Assembly: GCA_041390105.1 (NCBI GenBank)
Contig: JAWKQO010000001.1
Location: 684,001-748,000, forward strand
Direction of reading: 5' to 3'
Length of the DNA: 64,000 bases
Origin: Gemmatimonadota bacterium
Lineage (GTDB): Bacteria > Gemmatimonadota > Gemmatimonadetes > Longimicrobiales > Gaopeijiaceae
Under the pieces are notes generated by a model. The model was not told the origin of the DNA. It worked only from the letters and a program-made list of their open reading frames with translations, and made no database searches. Of this stretch, positions 19,270 to 26,786 are shown piece after piece (position 1 is the stretch's first letter; each line of letters starts with the position of its first letter). Both the position numbers and the translations under genes were made by a program.

Positions 19270-19932
19270 CTATTCCCCCCGCTCCCGGAGGCGAGCGATC
19301 AGGTCCGGAACCTGATCCGCCGTCACGTTCTCGTAGTAGCGGGAGTTGATCTGCACGCAGGTGGGAAACCCGCACGCCGCCAGGCATTCGGCCTCCACCA
19401 CGGTGAAGTCCCCGTCCGTGCTGGTGTCGCCCAGCTCCGTGTCCGTATGGGCCAGGAACGCCTCCAGCACCTCGTCGGCGCCACAGAGATTGCACGAGAT
19501 GTTGGTGCAGACCTGCACGAGAAAGCGCCCGACGGGGCGCTTGTTGTACATCGTGTAGAAGGTGGCGACGCCGCGGACATACGCCTCGGACAACCCGAGC
19601 AGTGCGGCAACCTGGTCCATCGTCTCCGGAGAGATGTGACCGCGGACCTCCTGCGCCAGGTTCAGCGCTGGCAGGAGGGCGGCGCGAGCCGTCGGGTACC
19701 GGGTCCGGATCTTGTCGAAGCGCACCTGGTAGGGCCCCTCGAAGAGGGGAGCCTCCGGGTGCTTCTCGACCTTCATGTAGGGATAGCTGGCCGCGGCCGC
19801 AGCGTGTCCACCCTCCAGCGGTCGAAGCCCCACGTAGGAGTCCCCTCTGACCTCGGCCTCGCCCAGGTCGAACTCACCCGTGTTTCCTGCCCATCCCGGA
19901 TTGCGGAACGGCGCGTCGCTGCCTGAGCTCAC
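19270..19932 (-). CDS. nuoE: NADH-quinone oxidoreductase subunit E, with N-terminal extension
   Basis: Thioredoxin-like 2Fe-2S (N1a) subunit. Cluster ligands are visible as CTNISC and CLAACGFPTC. The conserved domain needs only about 165 residues, whereas the frame upstream is longer. The proposed start is GTG at 19932, which overlaps the nuoD stop as GTGA and has GGGAG about 10 bases upstream, giving 220 residues with a roughly 55-residue extension of low complexity. The alternative is ATG at 19776 (168 residues), but it has no visible ribosome-binding site. The coupling geometry favours the longer form. Confidence 0.92.
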   Translation of the reverse strand: MSSGSDAPFRNPGWAGNTGEFDLGEAEVRGDSYVGLRPLEGGHAAAAASYPYMKVEKHPEAPLFEGPYQVRFDKIRTRYPTARAALLPALNLAQEVRGHISPETMDQVAALLGLSEAYVRGVATFYTMYNKRPVGRFLVQVCTNISCNLCGADEVLEAFLAHTDTELGDTSTDGDFTVVEAECLAACGFPTCVQINSRYYENVTADQVPDLIARLRERGE

Positions 19933-21206
19933 CGGTCGATCTCTCCCAGCACGATGTCGAGGCTCGCATTGATCATGATGAGGTCGGACACCAGGTGTCC
20001 CTCCGCCAGCTTTGCGATGGCGGACAGATTCACGAAGGACGGCGGTCGCACACGCCAACGCACCGGCTTGGGGCCGCCGTCCCCGACCAGGTACATCCCC
20101 AGTTCACCCTTCGAGCCTTCCACCGAGAAGTAGCAGTCCTCGGGTGGTGCGTGGATTCCCTCCATGATCAGCTTGAAGTGGTGGATCATGGACTCCATAT
20201 CGTTCATGCAGTCGGTCTTCGACGGCAGCGACACGCGGGGATCCTCGACGTTCATGGGACCGTCGGGGAGTCGGTCCACGGCCTGTTGCAGGATTCGGAG
20301 GCTCTGACGCATCTCTTCGAAGCGGACCAGATAGCGATCATAGCAGTCGCCGTGCGTGCCCACGGGGACCTCGAAGTCGTACGTCTCGTAGTCGTAGTAT
20401 GGGCGGTCCTTGCGGATGTCGTAGGTGACCCCGGCGGCCCGCAGGTTGGGGCCACTCAAACCAAAGTTGATCGCGTCCTCCGCCGAGATGACCCCCACGT
20501 CCTGGGTCCGGCCGAGATGGATGGCGTTGTTGGTGAGCAGGCGATCCACTTCGTACAGGGTCTGCGGGAAGTGGTCGATGAACTCCTGCAGGCTCTCTAC
20601 CCACCCCTCCGGGAGATCGGCCATCATGCCGCCCACACGTGTCGCGGACGTGGTGATGCGGGCTCCCGTGAGCGATTCGTGCAGCTTGTAGATCTTCTCT
20701 CGCTGCTGAAAGCTGTACAGGAAAGGCGTGAAGGCGCCCACGTCGATGGCCGTCGTCCCCAACCAGAGCAGGTGACTGAAGATCCGGTCCAGCTCCATCA
20801 GGATCACGCGGGTCACCTTGCAGCGCTCGGTGACCTCGATTCCCATCAGCTTCTCCACCGCCATGGCATAGGCGCAGTTGTAGATCAACGGCGCCAGGTA
20901 GTCCATGCGGTCGGTGAGCGGGACGATCTGATTGAAAGTCCGGTATTCACCCAGCTTCTCGAACGACGAGTGGAGATAGCCGATGTGGGGAATCACCCTC
21001 AGCACCGTCTCGCCGTCGAGCTCACAGACCAGACGCAATACGCCGTGGGTGGCCGGATGCTGGGGGCCGATGTTGATGAGCATGTGCTCGGAGTCGAACC
21101 GTGGCTCCGCCACGTCGACAGGGGCCAGCGGCCCCCAGGCCGGCCGCCCGTCCACCCCCAACTCCGGGGCCCGGCGTACGGAGAACTCGACGGTGCGACT
21201 ACTCAT
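19929..21206 (-). CDS. nuoD: NADH-quinone oxidoreductase subunit D
   Basis: 49-kDa-type subunit of the quinone site of complex I, related to hydrogenase large subunits. It has 425 residues. Motifs include NIGPQHPATHGVLRLVCELD, GYLHSSFEKL (quinone-headgroup His) and the C-terminal SLDIVLGEIDR. The ATG at 21206 has GGGAG upstream and overlaps the end of nuoC; a GTG two codons earlier is possible. NuoC and NuoD are separate proteins here, not fused as in E. coli. Confidence 0.97.
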   Translation of the reverse strand: MSSRTVEFSVRRAPELGVDGRPAWGPLAPVDVAEPRFDSEHMLINIGPQHPATHGVLRLVCELDGETVLRVIPHIGYLHSSFEKLGEYRTFNQIVPLTDRMDYLAPLIYNCAYAMAVEKLMGIEVTERCKVTRVILMELDRIFSHLLWLGTTAIDVGAFTPFLYSFQQREKIYKLHESLTGARITTSATRVGGMMADLPEGWVESLQEFIDHFPQTLYEVDRLLTNNAIHLGRTQDVGVISAEDAINFGLSGPNLRAAGVTYDIRKDRPYYDYETYDFEVPVGTHGDCYDRYLVRFEEMRQSLRILQQAVDRLPDGPMNVEDPRVSLPSKTDCMNDMESMIHHFKLIMEGIHAPPEDCYFSVEGSKGELGMYLVGDGGPKPVRWRVRPPSFVNLSAIAKLAEGHLVSDLIMINASLDIVLGEIDR

Positions 21207-21894
21207 CCTCACTCCCTGGGGCGACGGGGCCGCCCTCGATCAACTGCGGCGTCCCGCCCCGGCTCAGTTCGAACGCCGTGTAGTCCGCGTAGGGGTCCTG
21301 CAGGAGCGCGCGACGGGTCTGCTCCGCCCGGCTGAAGCGCCCACGGAGCGGGAAGTCCTTCCGGAGCGGATGACCTTCGGCGTAGTTCTCGGGCATGAGG
21401 ATCCGCCGCAGGTCCGGATGACCCTCGAACGTGATGCCGAACAGATCGTAGACCTCACGCTCGAGCCAATTGGCCGAGTTCCACAGCGGCACCGTAGAGC
21501 GGATGCGCAAGCCGTCCAGCGGCAGCCGGCACTTGACGCGCAGTGCGCGCCGGTGCGGGATCGACCAGAGCTGATAGACCACCTGCAGCGGAGCGCCTCC
21601 GCCGTGGTCGACGGCCGTCACGTCCGCGAGGAAATCGTAGTGGTGCGCGGGATCCGTCTTCAGGAACGTCAGGATCTCGATGTTGCGATCCGGCGCCACG
21701 TAGACGACGTGCTGATCTCCCGCACAGACCTCATGCTGCAGAACAGCCTCCCCGAACTGGGCCCGCAACGCATCGACACTGGGATGGGACGGGACCTCGA
21801 CGTCCGCCGCCCTGGGCTCGGGGCCGGCTTCCGGCGGTCGGGACGGTCCCGCATCGAGGTGCTCGAAGCGGGGACGGCGGTCATCGGCGCTCAC
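21199..21894 (-). CDS. nuoC: NADH-quinone oxidoreductase subunit C
   Basis: 30-kDa-type peripheral subunit of complex I that helps hold NuoD and NuoB. It has 231 residues. The signature NWLEREVYDLFGITFEGHPD and the following RRILMPENYAEGHPLRKDFP are intact. The N-terminal 35 residues are poorly conserved and Pro-rich. The start is GTG at 21894 with a GAGG ribosome-binding site 6 bases upstream. It overlaps nuoD by 8 bases. Confidence 0.96.
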   Translation of the reverse strand: MSADDRRPRFEHLDAGPSRPPEAGPEPRAADVEVPSHPSVDALRAQFGEAVLQHEVCAGDQHVVYVAPDRNIEILTFLKTDPAHHYDFLADVTAVDHGGGAPLQVVYQLWSIPHRRALRVKCRLPLDGLRIRSTVPLWNSANWLEREVYDLFGITFEGHPDLRRILMPENYAEGHPLRKDFPLRGRFSRAEQTRRALLQDPYADYTAFELSRGGTPQLIEGGPVAPGSEDE

Positions 21895-21909
21895 GATCTA
21901 CCTCGGCCT

Positions 21910-22578
21910 TCAGGGAATCCGGTCCTTGGGGCGGCTCTGGGCGTGGGTGTCGACGTTGCCGCTCGCCCGATTCTGCTTCGTCGAGTTGCCGAAGGGACCC
22001 GTGAGTTGGGCCACCAGCGCATCGTCGGCGCGTGGCCGCCCCACGGCCGACGCGTCCTCGGCGCGCAGCACGTCCATCCGGCTGAGGCTCTCCTCCCGGA
22101 TCTTCTCCTGGATCATCATCAGACCGTAGATGAGCCCCTCCGGACGAGGGGGGCATCCAGGCACATAGACGTCGACTGGGACGATGGTATCGATCCCCTG
22201 GACCATGGAGTAGACGTCGAAGACCCCGCCGGAACTGGCGCAGGCACCCATGGATACGCACCACTTGGGCTGCGGCATCTGGTCCCAGATGCGTCGCAGC
22301 ACGGGCGCGAGCTTGTAGGGCACGCGGCCGGCGCAGATCAGCACATCCGCCTGGCGCGGACTGAAAGACATGCGCTCCATGCCGAAGCGCGCCAGGTCGA
22401 AATTGCTGGCTGCGGAAGCCATCATCTCGATGGCGCAGCACGCCGTCCCGAACGGCATGGGCCACAGCGAGTTCCGCCTGGCCCAGTTGACGATGAAGTC
22501 CAGCTTCGTGGTCAGAAAGGTCGGGCTGCCCTCGCCGGCGAACCCCGCCCCCTGCGTCGACCCGGGCTCTATTCCCAT
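21910..22578 (-). CDS. nuoB: NADH-quinone oxidoreductase subunit B
   Basis: Carries cluster N2, the final electron donor to quinone. Cysteine ligands are seen in FGTACCAIEMM, ICAGRVPYK (family-conserved Cys) and GACASSGG plus VPGCPPRPE. It has 222 residues, longer than the usual 160-190 because of a C-terminal tail rich in charged residues after the conserved domain. The ATG at 22578 overlaps the nuoA stop; the longer frame inside nuoA is rejected. Confidence 0.96.
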   Translation of the reverse strand: MGIEPGSTQGAGFAGEGSPTFLTTKLDFIVNWARRNSLWPMPFGTACCAIEMMASAASNFDLARFGMERMSFSPRQADVLICAGRVPYKLAPVLRRIWDQMPQPKWCVSMGACASSGGVFDVYSMVQGIDTIVPVDVYVPGCPPRPEGLIYGLMMIQEKIREESLSRMDVLRAEDASAVGRPRADDALVAQLTGPFGNSTKQNRASGNVDTHAQSRPKDRIP

Positions 22579-22925
22579 TCGAGGCCTCCCTTCTTCCATT
22601 CGTAGACCAGCCCCAGCGTGAGGACCACCACGAACAGGCTGACGGCCAGGAAGGGTCCCCACCCCAGCTCGCGCATCCGCACGGCCCAGGGAATGAGGAA
22701 GACCGCCTCGAGATCGAAGACGATGAAGCTGATGGCGACGAGGTAGAACTTCACCGAGAAACGGTGCCGGGTCGAACCCAGCGGCACCATTCCCGATTCG
22801 TATGGCATCTCCTTCTCCGGCGTGGGCCGTCGGTTGGACAACAGGTGGGAGGCGATGACCATGCCCACGGCCTGTGCAACCGAAATACCGAGAAGGATGA
22901 GTACCGGGATGTAGGTTCCCGACAT
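22569..22925 (-). CDS. nuoA: NADH-quinone oxidoreductase subunit A
   Basis: Three-helix membrane subunit of complex I and first gene of the operon. It has 118 residues from the ATG at 22925, with the conserved loop PYESGMVPLGSTRHRFSVKF between helices one and two and FIVFDLEAVFLIPWA in the second. A GTG nine codons earlier (22952) is also in frame but sits inside a small inverted repeat just downstream of the predicted transcription start. Confidence 0.95.
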   Translation of the reverse strand: MSGTYIPVLILLGISVAQAVGMVIASHLLSNRRPTPEKEMPYESGMVPLGSTRHRFSVKFYLVAISFIVFDLEAVFLIPWAVRMRELGWGPFLAVSLFVVVLTLGLVYEWKKGGLEWE

Positions 22926-22938
22926 GCCCCCGCTTTTT

Positions 22939-22952
22939 GTGAAAACGTTCAC
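22939..22952. repeat. Small inverted repeat in the nuoA leader
   Basis: GTGAA-AACG-TTCAC, a perfect 5-bp inverted repeat with a 4-base centre, lies between the predicted nuoA transcription start (about 22962) and the ATG. The position would suit a repressor or an RNA-level control site. No protein is assigned. Confidence 0.4.
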
Positions 22953-22968
22953 GAGTCGGAGCGGCGAG

Positions 22969-22998
22969 AATCTACCGGCAACGAGGGGGTGCCGGCAA
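22969..22998 (-). promoter_or_regulatory. Predicted sigma-70-type promoter of the nuo operon
   Basis: On the minus strand, TTGCCG (22998-22993) and TAGATT (22974-22969) are separated by 18 bases, a good match to housekeeping promoters. Transcription would start near 22962, about 37 bases before the nuoA ATG. The same -35 hexamer occurs at the dcd and imuB promoters. Confidence 0.55.
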
Positions 22999-23010
22999 GC
23001 GCGCGGGACC

Positions 23011-23025
23011 CCCCGTATATAGGGG
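23011..23025. repeat. Operator-like repeat midway between divergent promoters
   Basis: CCCC-GTATATA-GGGG lies almost exactly between the -35 boxes of the divergent nuoA and dcd promoters (22998 and 23027). It is a short GC-flanked, AT-centred dyad, which could be an operator or could supply a TATATA -10 element. Confidence 0.35.
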
Positions 23026-23026
23026 T

Positions 23027-23055
23027 TTGCCGCCCCTCCCTACCCCGTCTATCTT
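23027..23055 (+). promoter_or_regulatory. Predicted promoter of dcd
   Basis: TTGCCG (23027-23032), a 17-base spacer and TATCTT (23050-23055). Predicted start near 23062 gives a leader of about 80 bases. The leader contains GC-rich complementary stretches but no riboswitch class that I recognise. Confidence 0.55.
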
Positions 23056-23142
23056 GCCGCCCGCCCTTCCCGGGCAGGCCTACCCCGGGGAGGCACCACG
23101 GTTCAGATCCCCGAGGGAACCCGAGGCTCGACGAGACGCAGA

Positions 23143-23697
23143 ATGGCGATTCAGAACGACCGTTGGATCCGGCAGATGGCGGAAGAGCACGGCATGATCG
23201 AGCCCTTCGAGGCCGGCCAGGTCCGGGAAGGCGTGATCTCCTACGGTCTTTCGTCGTACGGATACGACATCCGGGTGGCGCCCGAATTCAAGGTGTTCAC
23301 CAACGTCCACAACGTCGTGGTCGACCCCAAGCAGTTCGACGATCGTTCGTTCGTGGACGTGCAGGCGGATGAGTGCATCATCCCCCCCAACTCCTTCGCG
23401 CTCGCTCGCACGGTGGAGTACTTCCGCATTCCGCGCGACGTCCTGGTGATCTGCCTGGGCAAGTCCACCTACGCCCGTTGTGGGATCATCGTGAACGTCA
23501 CGCCGCTCGAACCCACCTGGGAGGGGTTCTTGACGCTGGAGATCTCCAACACGACGCCGCTGCCGGCGAAGATCTACGCCAACGAAGGGATCAGCCAGCT
23601 GTTGTTCTTCCGAGGGAACGAGCCGCCCGAGATCGCGTACGCCGACCGTCGGGGCAAGTACCAGAAGCAGACCGGAGTCACACTGCCCCGTCTCTAG
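23143..23697 (+). CDS. dcd: dCTP deaminase
   Basis: Deaminates dCTP to dUTP as the first step of thymidylate supply, or to dUMP directly if bifunctional. It has 184 residues. The family core is clear: SSYGYDIRVAPEF near residue 37, LGKSTYARCGIIVNVTPLEP with the catalytic region, and WEGFLTLEISNTTPLPAKIY. The closing GISQLLFF block is also present. Whether it is mono- or bifunctional cannot be decided by eye. It is one of few plus-strand genes in the first 57 kb and has its own promoter. Confidence 0.95.
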   Translation: MAIQNDRWIRQMAEEHGMIEPFEAGQVREGVISYGLSSYGYDIRVAPEFKVFTNVHNVVVDPKQFDDRSFVDVQADECIIPPNSFALARTVEYFRIPRDVLVICLGKSTYARCGIIVNVTPLEPTWEGFLTLEISNTTPLPAKIYANEGISQLLFFRGNEPPEIAYADRRGKYQKQTGVTLPRL

Positions 23698-23787
23698 TCG
23701 GCTTCGCGCCCGCTGTGGCGCCTGAGTCCGGGCCGCTGGGCCGCCCCGCCCCCCCTGGCGGAGGGCGCCGCAGCCGCCGTCCTCGGC

Positions 23788-24264
23788 TCAGGGGACGATC
23801 TGGAGCAACTCCACGTCGAAGACCAGCACCGAATTGGGCGGGATGGGGCCAATGCCCTGATTCCCATACCCGAGTGACGCGGGAATCACGAGCTTGCGCA
23901 GGCCACCCACGCGCATGCCCGGGATCCCCCGCTCCCACCCTTGGATGACCCTGCCTTGCCCCAGTGAGAACGAAATCGTTCCGCCGTCGAACAGCGTGCC
24001 GTCCGGCAGCCACCCGGTATACCCCATCTGCACACCGTCACCCACGCTCGCTTCCGCCCCCGTCCCCACGCGCAGGTCCTGGATGTAGAGGCCGCCGTCC
24101 AGGCGGGTCATCTGGGCCAGATCCACGTTCAGGATGGAGGAGAAGGTCGTGTTCTCGGGGGTGCCGGTCCCCATCTCGGGACCGCCATCGTCCCCACAGC
24201 CGGCCACAACCGCGAAGGCCAGCGCCAACGCGCCCAGCCGTGCCCTCGACTCGATCCCGAGCAT
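23788..24264 (-). CDS. FKBP-type peptidyl-prolyl isomerase lipoprotein
   Basis: A 158-residue exported protein. A signal peptide (about residues 4-22) ends in the lipobox VVAGC, so it is probably lipid-anchored. The C-terminal 100 residues form an FKBP domain with VGDGVQMGYTGWLPDGTLFD, the RVIQGWERGIPGMRVGG block and LVFDVELLQI. Expected role: folding catalyst for proteins in the periplasm. It is the last gene of the mdh-sdh-amidohydrolase run, 9 bases after the amidohydrolase, and converges with dcd. Confidence 0.9.
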   Translation of the reverse strand: MLGIESRARLGALALAFAVVAGCGDDGGPEMGTGTPENTTFSSILNVDLAQMTRLDGGLYIQDLRVGTGAEASVGDGVQMGYTGWLPDGTLFDGGTISFSLGQGRVIQGWERGIPGMRVGGLRKLVIPASLGYGNQGIGPIPPNSVLVFDVELLQIVP

Positions 24265-24273
24265 CGATGCTCC

Positions 24274-26037
24274 TCAACGTTGATGGACGATCCGACCGTC
24301 CACGATGGTGTAGTCCACGCGGATGTCCTTCAGCTCGGACGGATGGGCGGTAAGGGGACTGCGGTCCAATACCACCACGTCCGCCAGCTTTCCTACCTCC
24401 AACGTGCCCTTGCGGTCCTCCTCGCCGGCGGCGAAGGCATTTCCCACGGTGTACGCTCGCAGGGCCGTTTCGATGTCGATCCGCTCCTCGGGGAACCAGC
24501 CGCCCTCGGGTTGTCCGTCCAGGGTCTGACGCGTCACCGCGGCATACATCCCCTGGAGCGGATCCGCGGTGTACCAGGCGGCATTGGTCCCGGGCCAGTC
24601 GCTGCCGAACGACAGCATCACACCGGCATCGTGGAGCGTGCGGAAGGCATAGGCCCAGCGAGCCCGCGCGCCGATGCGCTCCTCCATCCAACGCATGTCG
24701 TCGATGGCATGATAGGGCTGCACCTCGGCGATGATGCCCAGGCGGGCCATGCGCTCCGCGACCTCCGGCCCCGACAGAACCTGGGTGTGGATGATGGCGA
24801 AGCGCCGATCCGCTCGGGGTCCATGGACCCGGATCACCTCTTCCATCAGGTCGATGACGCTGTCGATGGCCTCGTCCCCGATGGCGTGGATGCGCGGCGA
24901 CAACCCGATGGAGTCCGCACCGAAGAGCAGCCGCCGCATGTTGCCGGTCGGGGCCATCCCGGATCCGTTCCCGGTTACATGTCCCGTATTGGTGGCGTCC
25001 CGCCAGGAGCCACGCACGCCGGTGGTCAGGTAGGGCTCGTAGAACCGGGCCGATGAGTTGCCCATGATCCCATCCGAGAAGCCCTTCAGGCCCCCGAAGC
25101 GGATCCAGTCGTCCCCGAATCCGTGGCCGATCCCCACATCAGCCAACTCGTCCCAGGTGTCGAGCACCGGTCGCACGTTCACACGGGCCGTCAGCTCGCC
25201 GGCCTCGCGCAGTGCCTGGAAGACCGGCAGTTGCTCCGGCGGCGTGATGTCGAAGAAGGTCGTGACACCGAGCTCGCGGAGCTGCCGAAGCGCCACCCGA
25301 GCCTCCGCCAGGCGCTGCTCCATGGTCTTCTCCGGGATGGCCTCCCGGATGCGGTCACGGACGGTGTTGGAGATCCTGCCGGTCGGGCGTCCGCCCTCGC
25401 ACTCCACGCCCGCCCAGCTGCAGTCGGCCTCGGCGGCCGCAAGTGCCGCTCCGTTGGCGAGGAACTGGCTCTGGTCCCAGTTCCAGAGCACCGCTGGATT
25501 GTCGGCCGACACGTCATCGATCACGCTGCGGTCGGGTCGGAAGGGTGTCCGAACCTGCGCCTCGTCACGACCGGTGGAGCCCTGAGCCCACTGCGCGTAG
25601 GCGCCCCACATCCCGCCGACCATCCACGCCCCGTCGGGCAAGCGCTCCGCCGCCGCTGCCACGGCCGCCCTGAGGCCGTCGGCGTCCGAGACGTCCAGGA
25701 GGTTCACTCCCAGCAGGAGCTCTCCAGCGCGGTTGAAGTGGGTGTGGTTGTCGATGAAGCCGGGCGCGACGAAGCGGCCGTCCAGCTCGATCACGTGTGT
25801 GGATGGCCCCAGCAGCCGGCGAGCCGCCGACGAGGACCCCACGTAGACGATCCGTCCCCCGCGCATCGCCAGTGCGTCCGCCGCGGGCGCTCCCTCGACC
25901 CCTGTCCAGAGCGTACCCCCGACGAGCAGGAGGTCCGCTCCCTCTCCTGCGGGCGCGGGCAGGCAACCGAGGGGTGCCAGCAGCGCCAATGTTCCGGCCA
26001 AGGCCACGACTCGGGACCGGAGCGTGCTCCCGCTCAT
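24274..26037 (-). CDS. Amidohydrolase family lipoprotein (YtcJ-like)
   Basis: A 587-residue metal-dependent hydrolase of the amidohydrolase_3/YtcJ group. A signal peptide ends in a lipobox (APLGC). The metal-binding HxH motif is FIDNHTHFN, and later metal ligands are probably in RIHAIGDEAID and FGSDWPG. The substrate is unknown; relatives act on N-acyl compounds or cyclic amides. The ATG at 26037 overlaps the sdhB stop as ATGA, so it is translationally coupled to succinate dehydrogenase, an unusual pairing. I rejected the longer frame that runs inside sdhB. Confidence 0.87.
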   Translation of the reverse strand: MSGSTLRSRVVALAGTLALLAPLGCLPAPAGEGADLLLVGGTLWTGVEGAPAADALAMRGGRIVYVGSSSAARRLLGPSTHVIELDGRFVAPGFIDNHTHFNRAGELLLGVNLLDVSDADGLRAAVAAAAERLPDGAWMVGGMWGAYAQWAQGSTGRDEAQVRTPFRPDRSVIDDVSADNPAVLWNWDQSQFLANGAALAAAEADCSWAGVECEGGRPTGRISNTVRDRIREAIPEKTMEQRLAEARVALRQLRELGVTTFFDITPPEQLPVFQALREAGELTARVNVRPVLDTWDELADVGIGHGFGDDWIRFGGLKGFSDGIMGNSSARFYEPYLTTGVRGSWRDATNTGHVTGNGSGMAPTGNMRRLLFGADSIGLSPRIHAIGDEAIDSVIDLMEEVIRVHGPRADRRFAIIHTQVLSGPEVAERMARLGIIAEVQPYHAIDDMRWMEERIGARARWAYAFRTLHDAGVMLSFGSDWPGTNAAWYTADPLQGMYAAVTRQTLDGQPEGGWFPEERIDIETALRAYTVGNAFAAGEEDRKGTLEVGKLADVVVLDRSPLTAHPSELKDIRVDYTIVDGRIVHQR

Positions 26038-26786
26038 CCGCCGATGGAGCCGGTCAACGCCCGCAGCAGATCGCGGTTGAGATGTGCGATGTTCCGCAGC
26101 GAGATGCCCTTGGGGCATGCATTCTCGCAGGCGCCGTGATTGGTGCAGTTGCCGAACCCCTCCTCATCGTGGGTCGCCACCATGGCCACGGTGCGCTCGT
26201 ACCGTTCCGGCTGTCCCTGGGGGAGGAGCGCCAGATGCGTCGCCTTCGCCGACGTGAACAGCATGGCCGAGGCGTTGGGACAGGCCGCCACGCAAGCGCC
26301 GCAGCCAATGCAGGTCGCCGCGTCGAACGCTTCGTCCGCGTCCTGCTTGCGCACGGGAATGGAGTTCGCATCCGGGGCACTCCCGGTGCGGACCGAGATG
26401 AAGCCCCCCGCCTCCACGATCCGGTCCAGCGCGGCACGGTCCACCACCAGGTCGCGGATGACTGGAAAGGCGGCCGCACGAAACGGCTCGATCCAGATCT
26501 CGTCGCCATGCTTGAAGCTGCGCATGTGCAACTGGCACGCGGTGGTCCGCTCGTTGGGCCCATGGGGCCGCCCGTTGACCACCATGCCACAGGATCCGCA
26601 GATGCCCTCACGACAATCGTGCTCGAACTGGATGGGCTCACCCCCGTCCTTGGTGATTCCCTCGTTCACCAGGTCGAGCATGTCGAGGAACGACATGTCC
26701 GGCGAGATGTCGGATGCGGTGTAGCGCTCGAAGCGCCCCCGCGCAGTCGGAGATTCCTGTCGCCATACACGCAGTGTGAGGTCCAC
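26034..26786 (-). CDS. sdhB: Succinate dehydrogenase/fumarate reductase iron-sulfur subunit
   Basis: Electron-transfer subunit linking the flavin of SdhA to membrane quinone. It has 250 residues. The 2Fe-2S ligands are in DCREGICGSCGMVVNG, a 4Fe-4S motif is CIGCGACVAACP, and a further set is CTNHGACENACPKGI. The spacing and the Asn-Ala rich second motif match the type-B enzymes of Bacteroidota, Chlorobiota and Gemmatimonadota. The GTG start at 26786 overlaps the last base of the sdhA stop. Confidence 0.96.
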   Translation of the reverse strand: MDLTLRVWRQESPTARGRFERYTASDISPDMSFLDMLDLVNEGITKDGGEPIQFEHDCREGICGSCGMVVNGRPHGPNERTTACQLHMRSFKHGDEIWIEPFRAAAFPVIRDLVVDRAALDRIVEAGGFISVRTGSAPDANSIPVRKQDADEAFDAATCIGCGACVAACPNASAMLFTSAKATHLALLPQGQPERYERTVAMVATHDEEGFGNCTNHGACENACPKGISLRNIAHLNRDLLRALTGSIGG

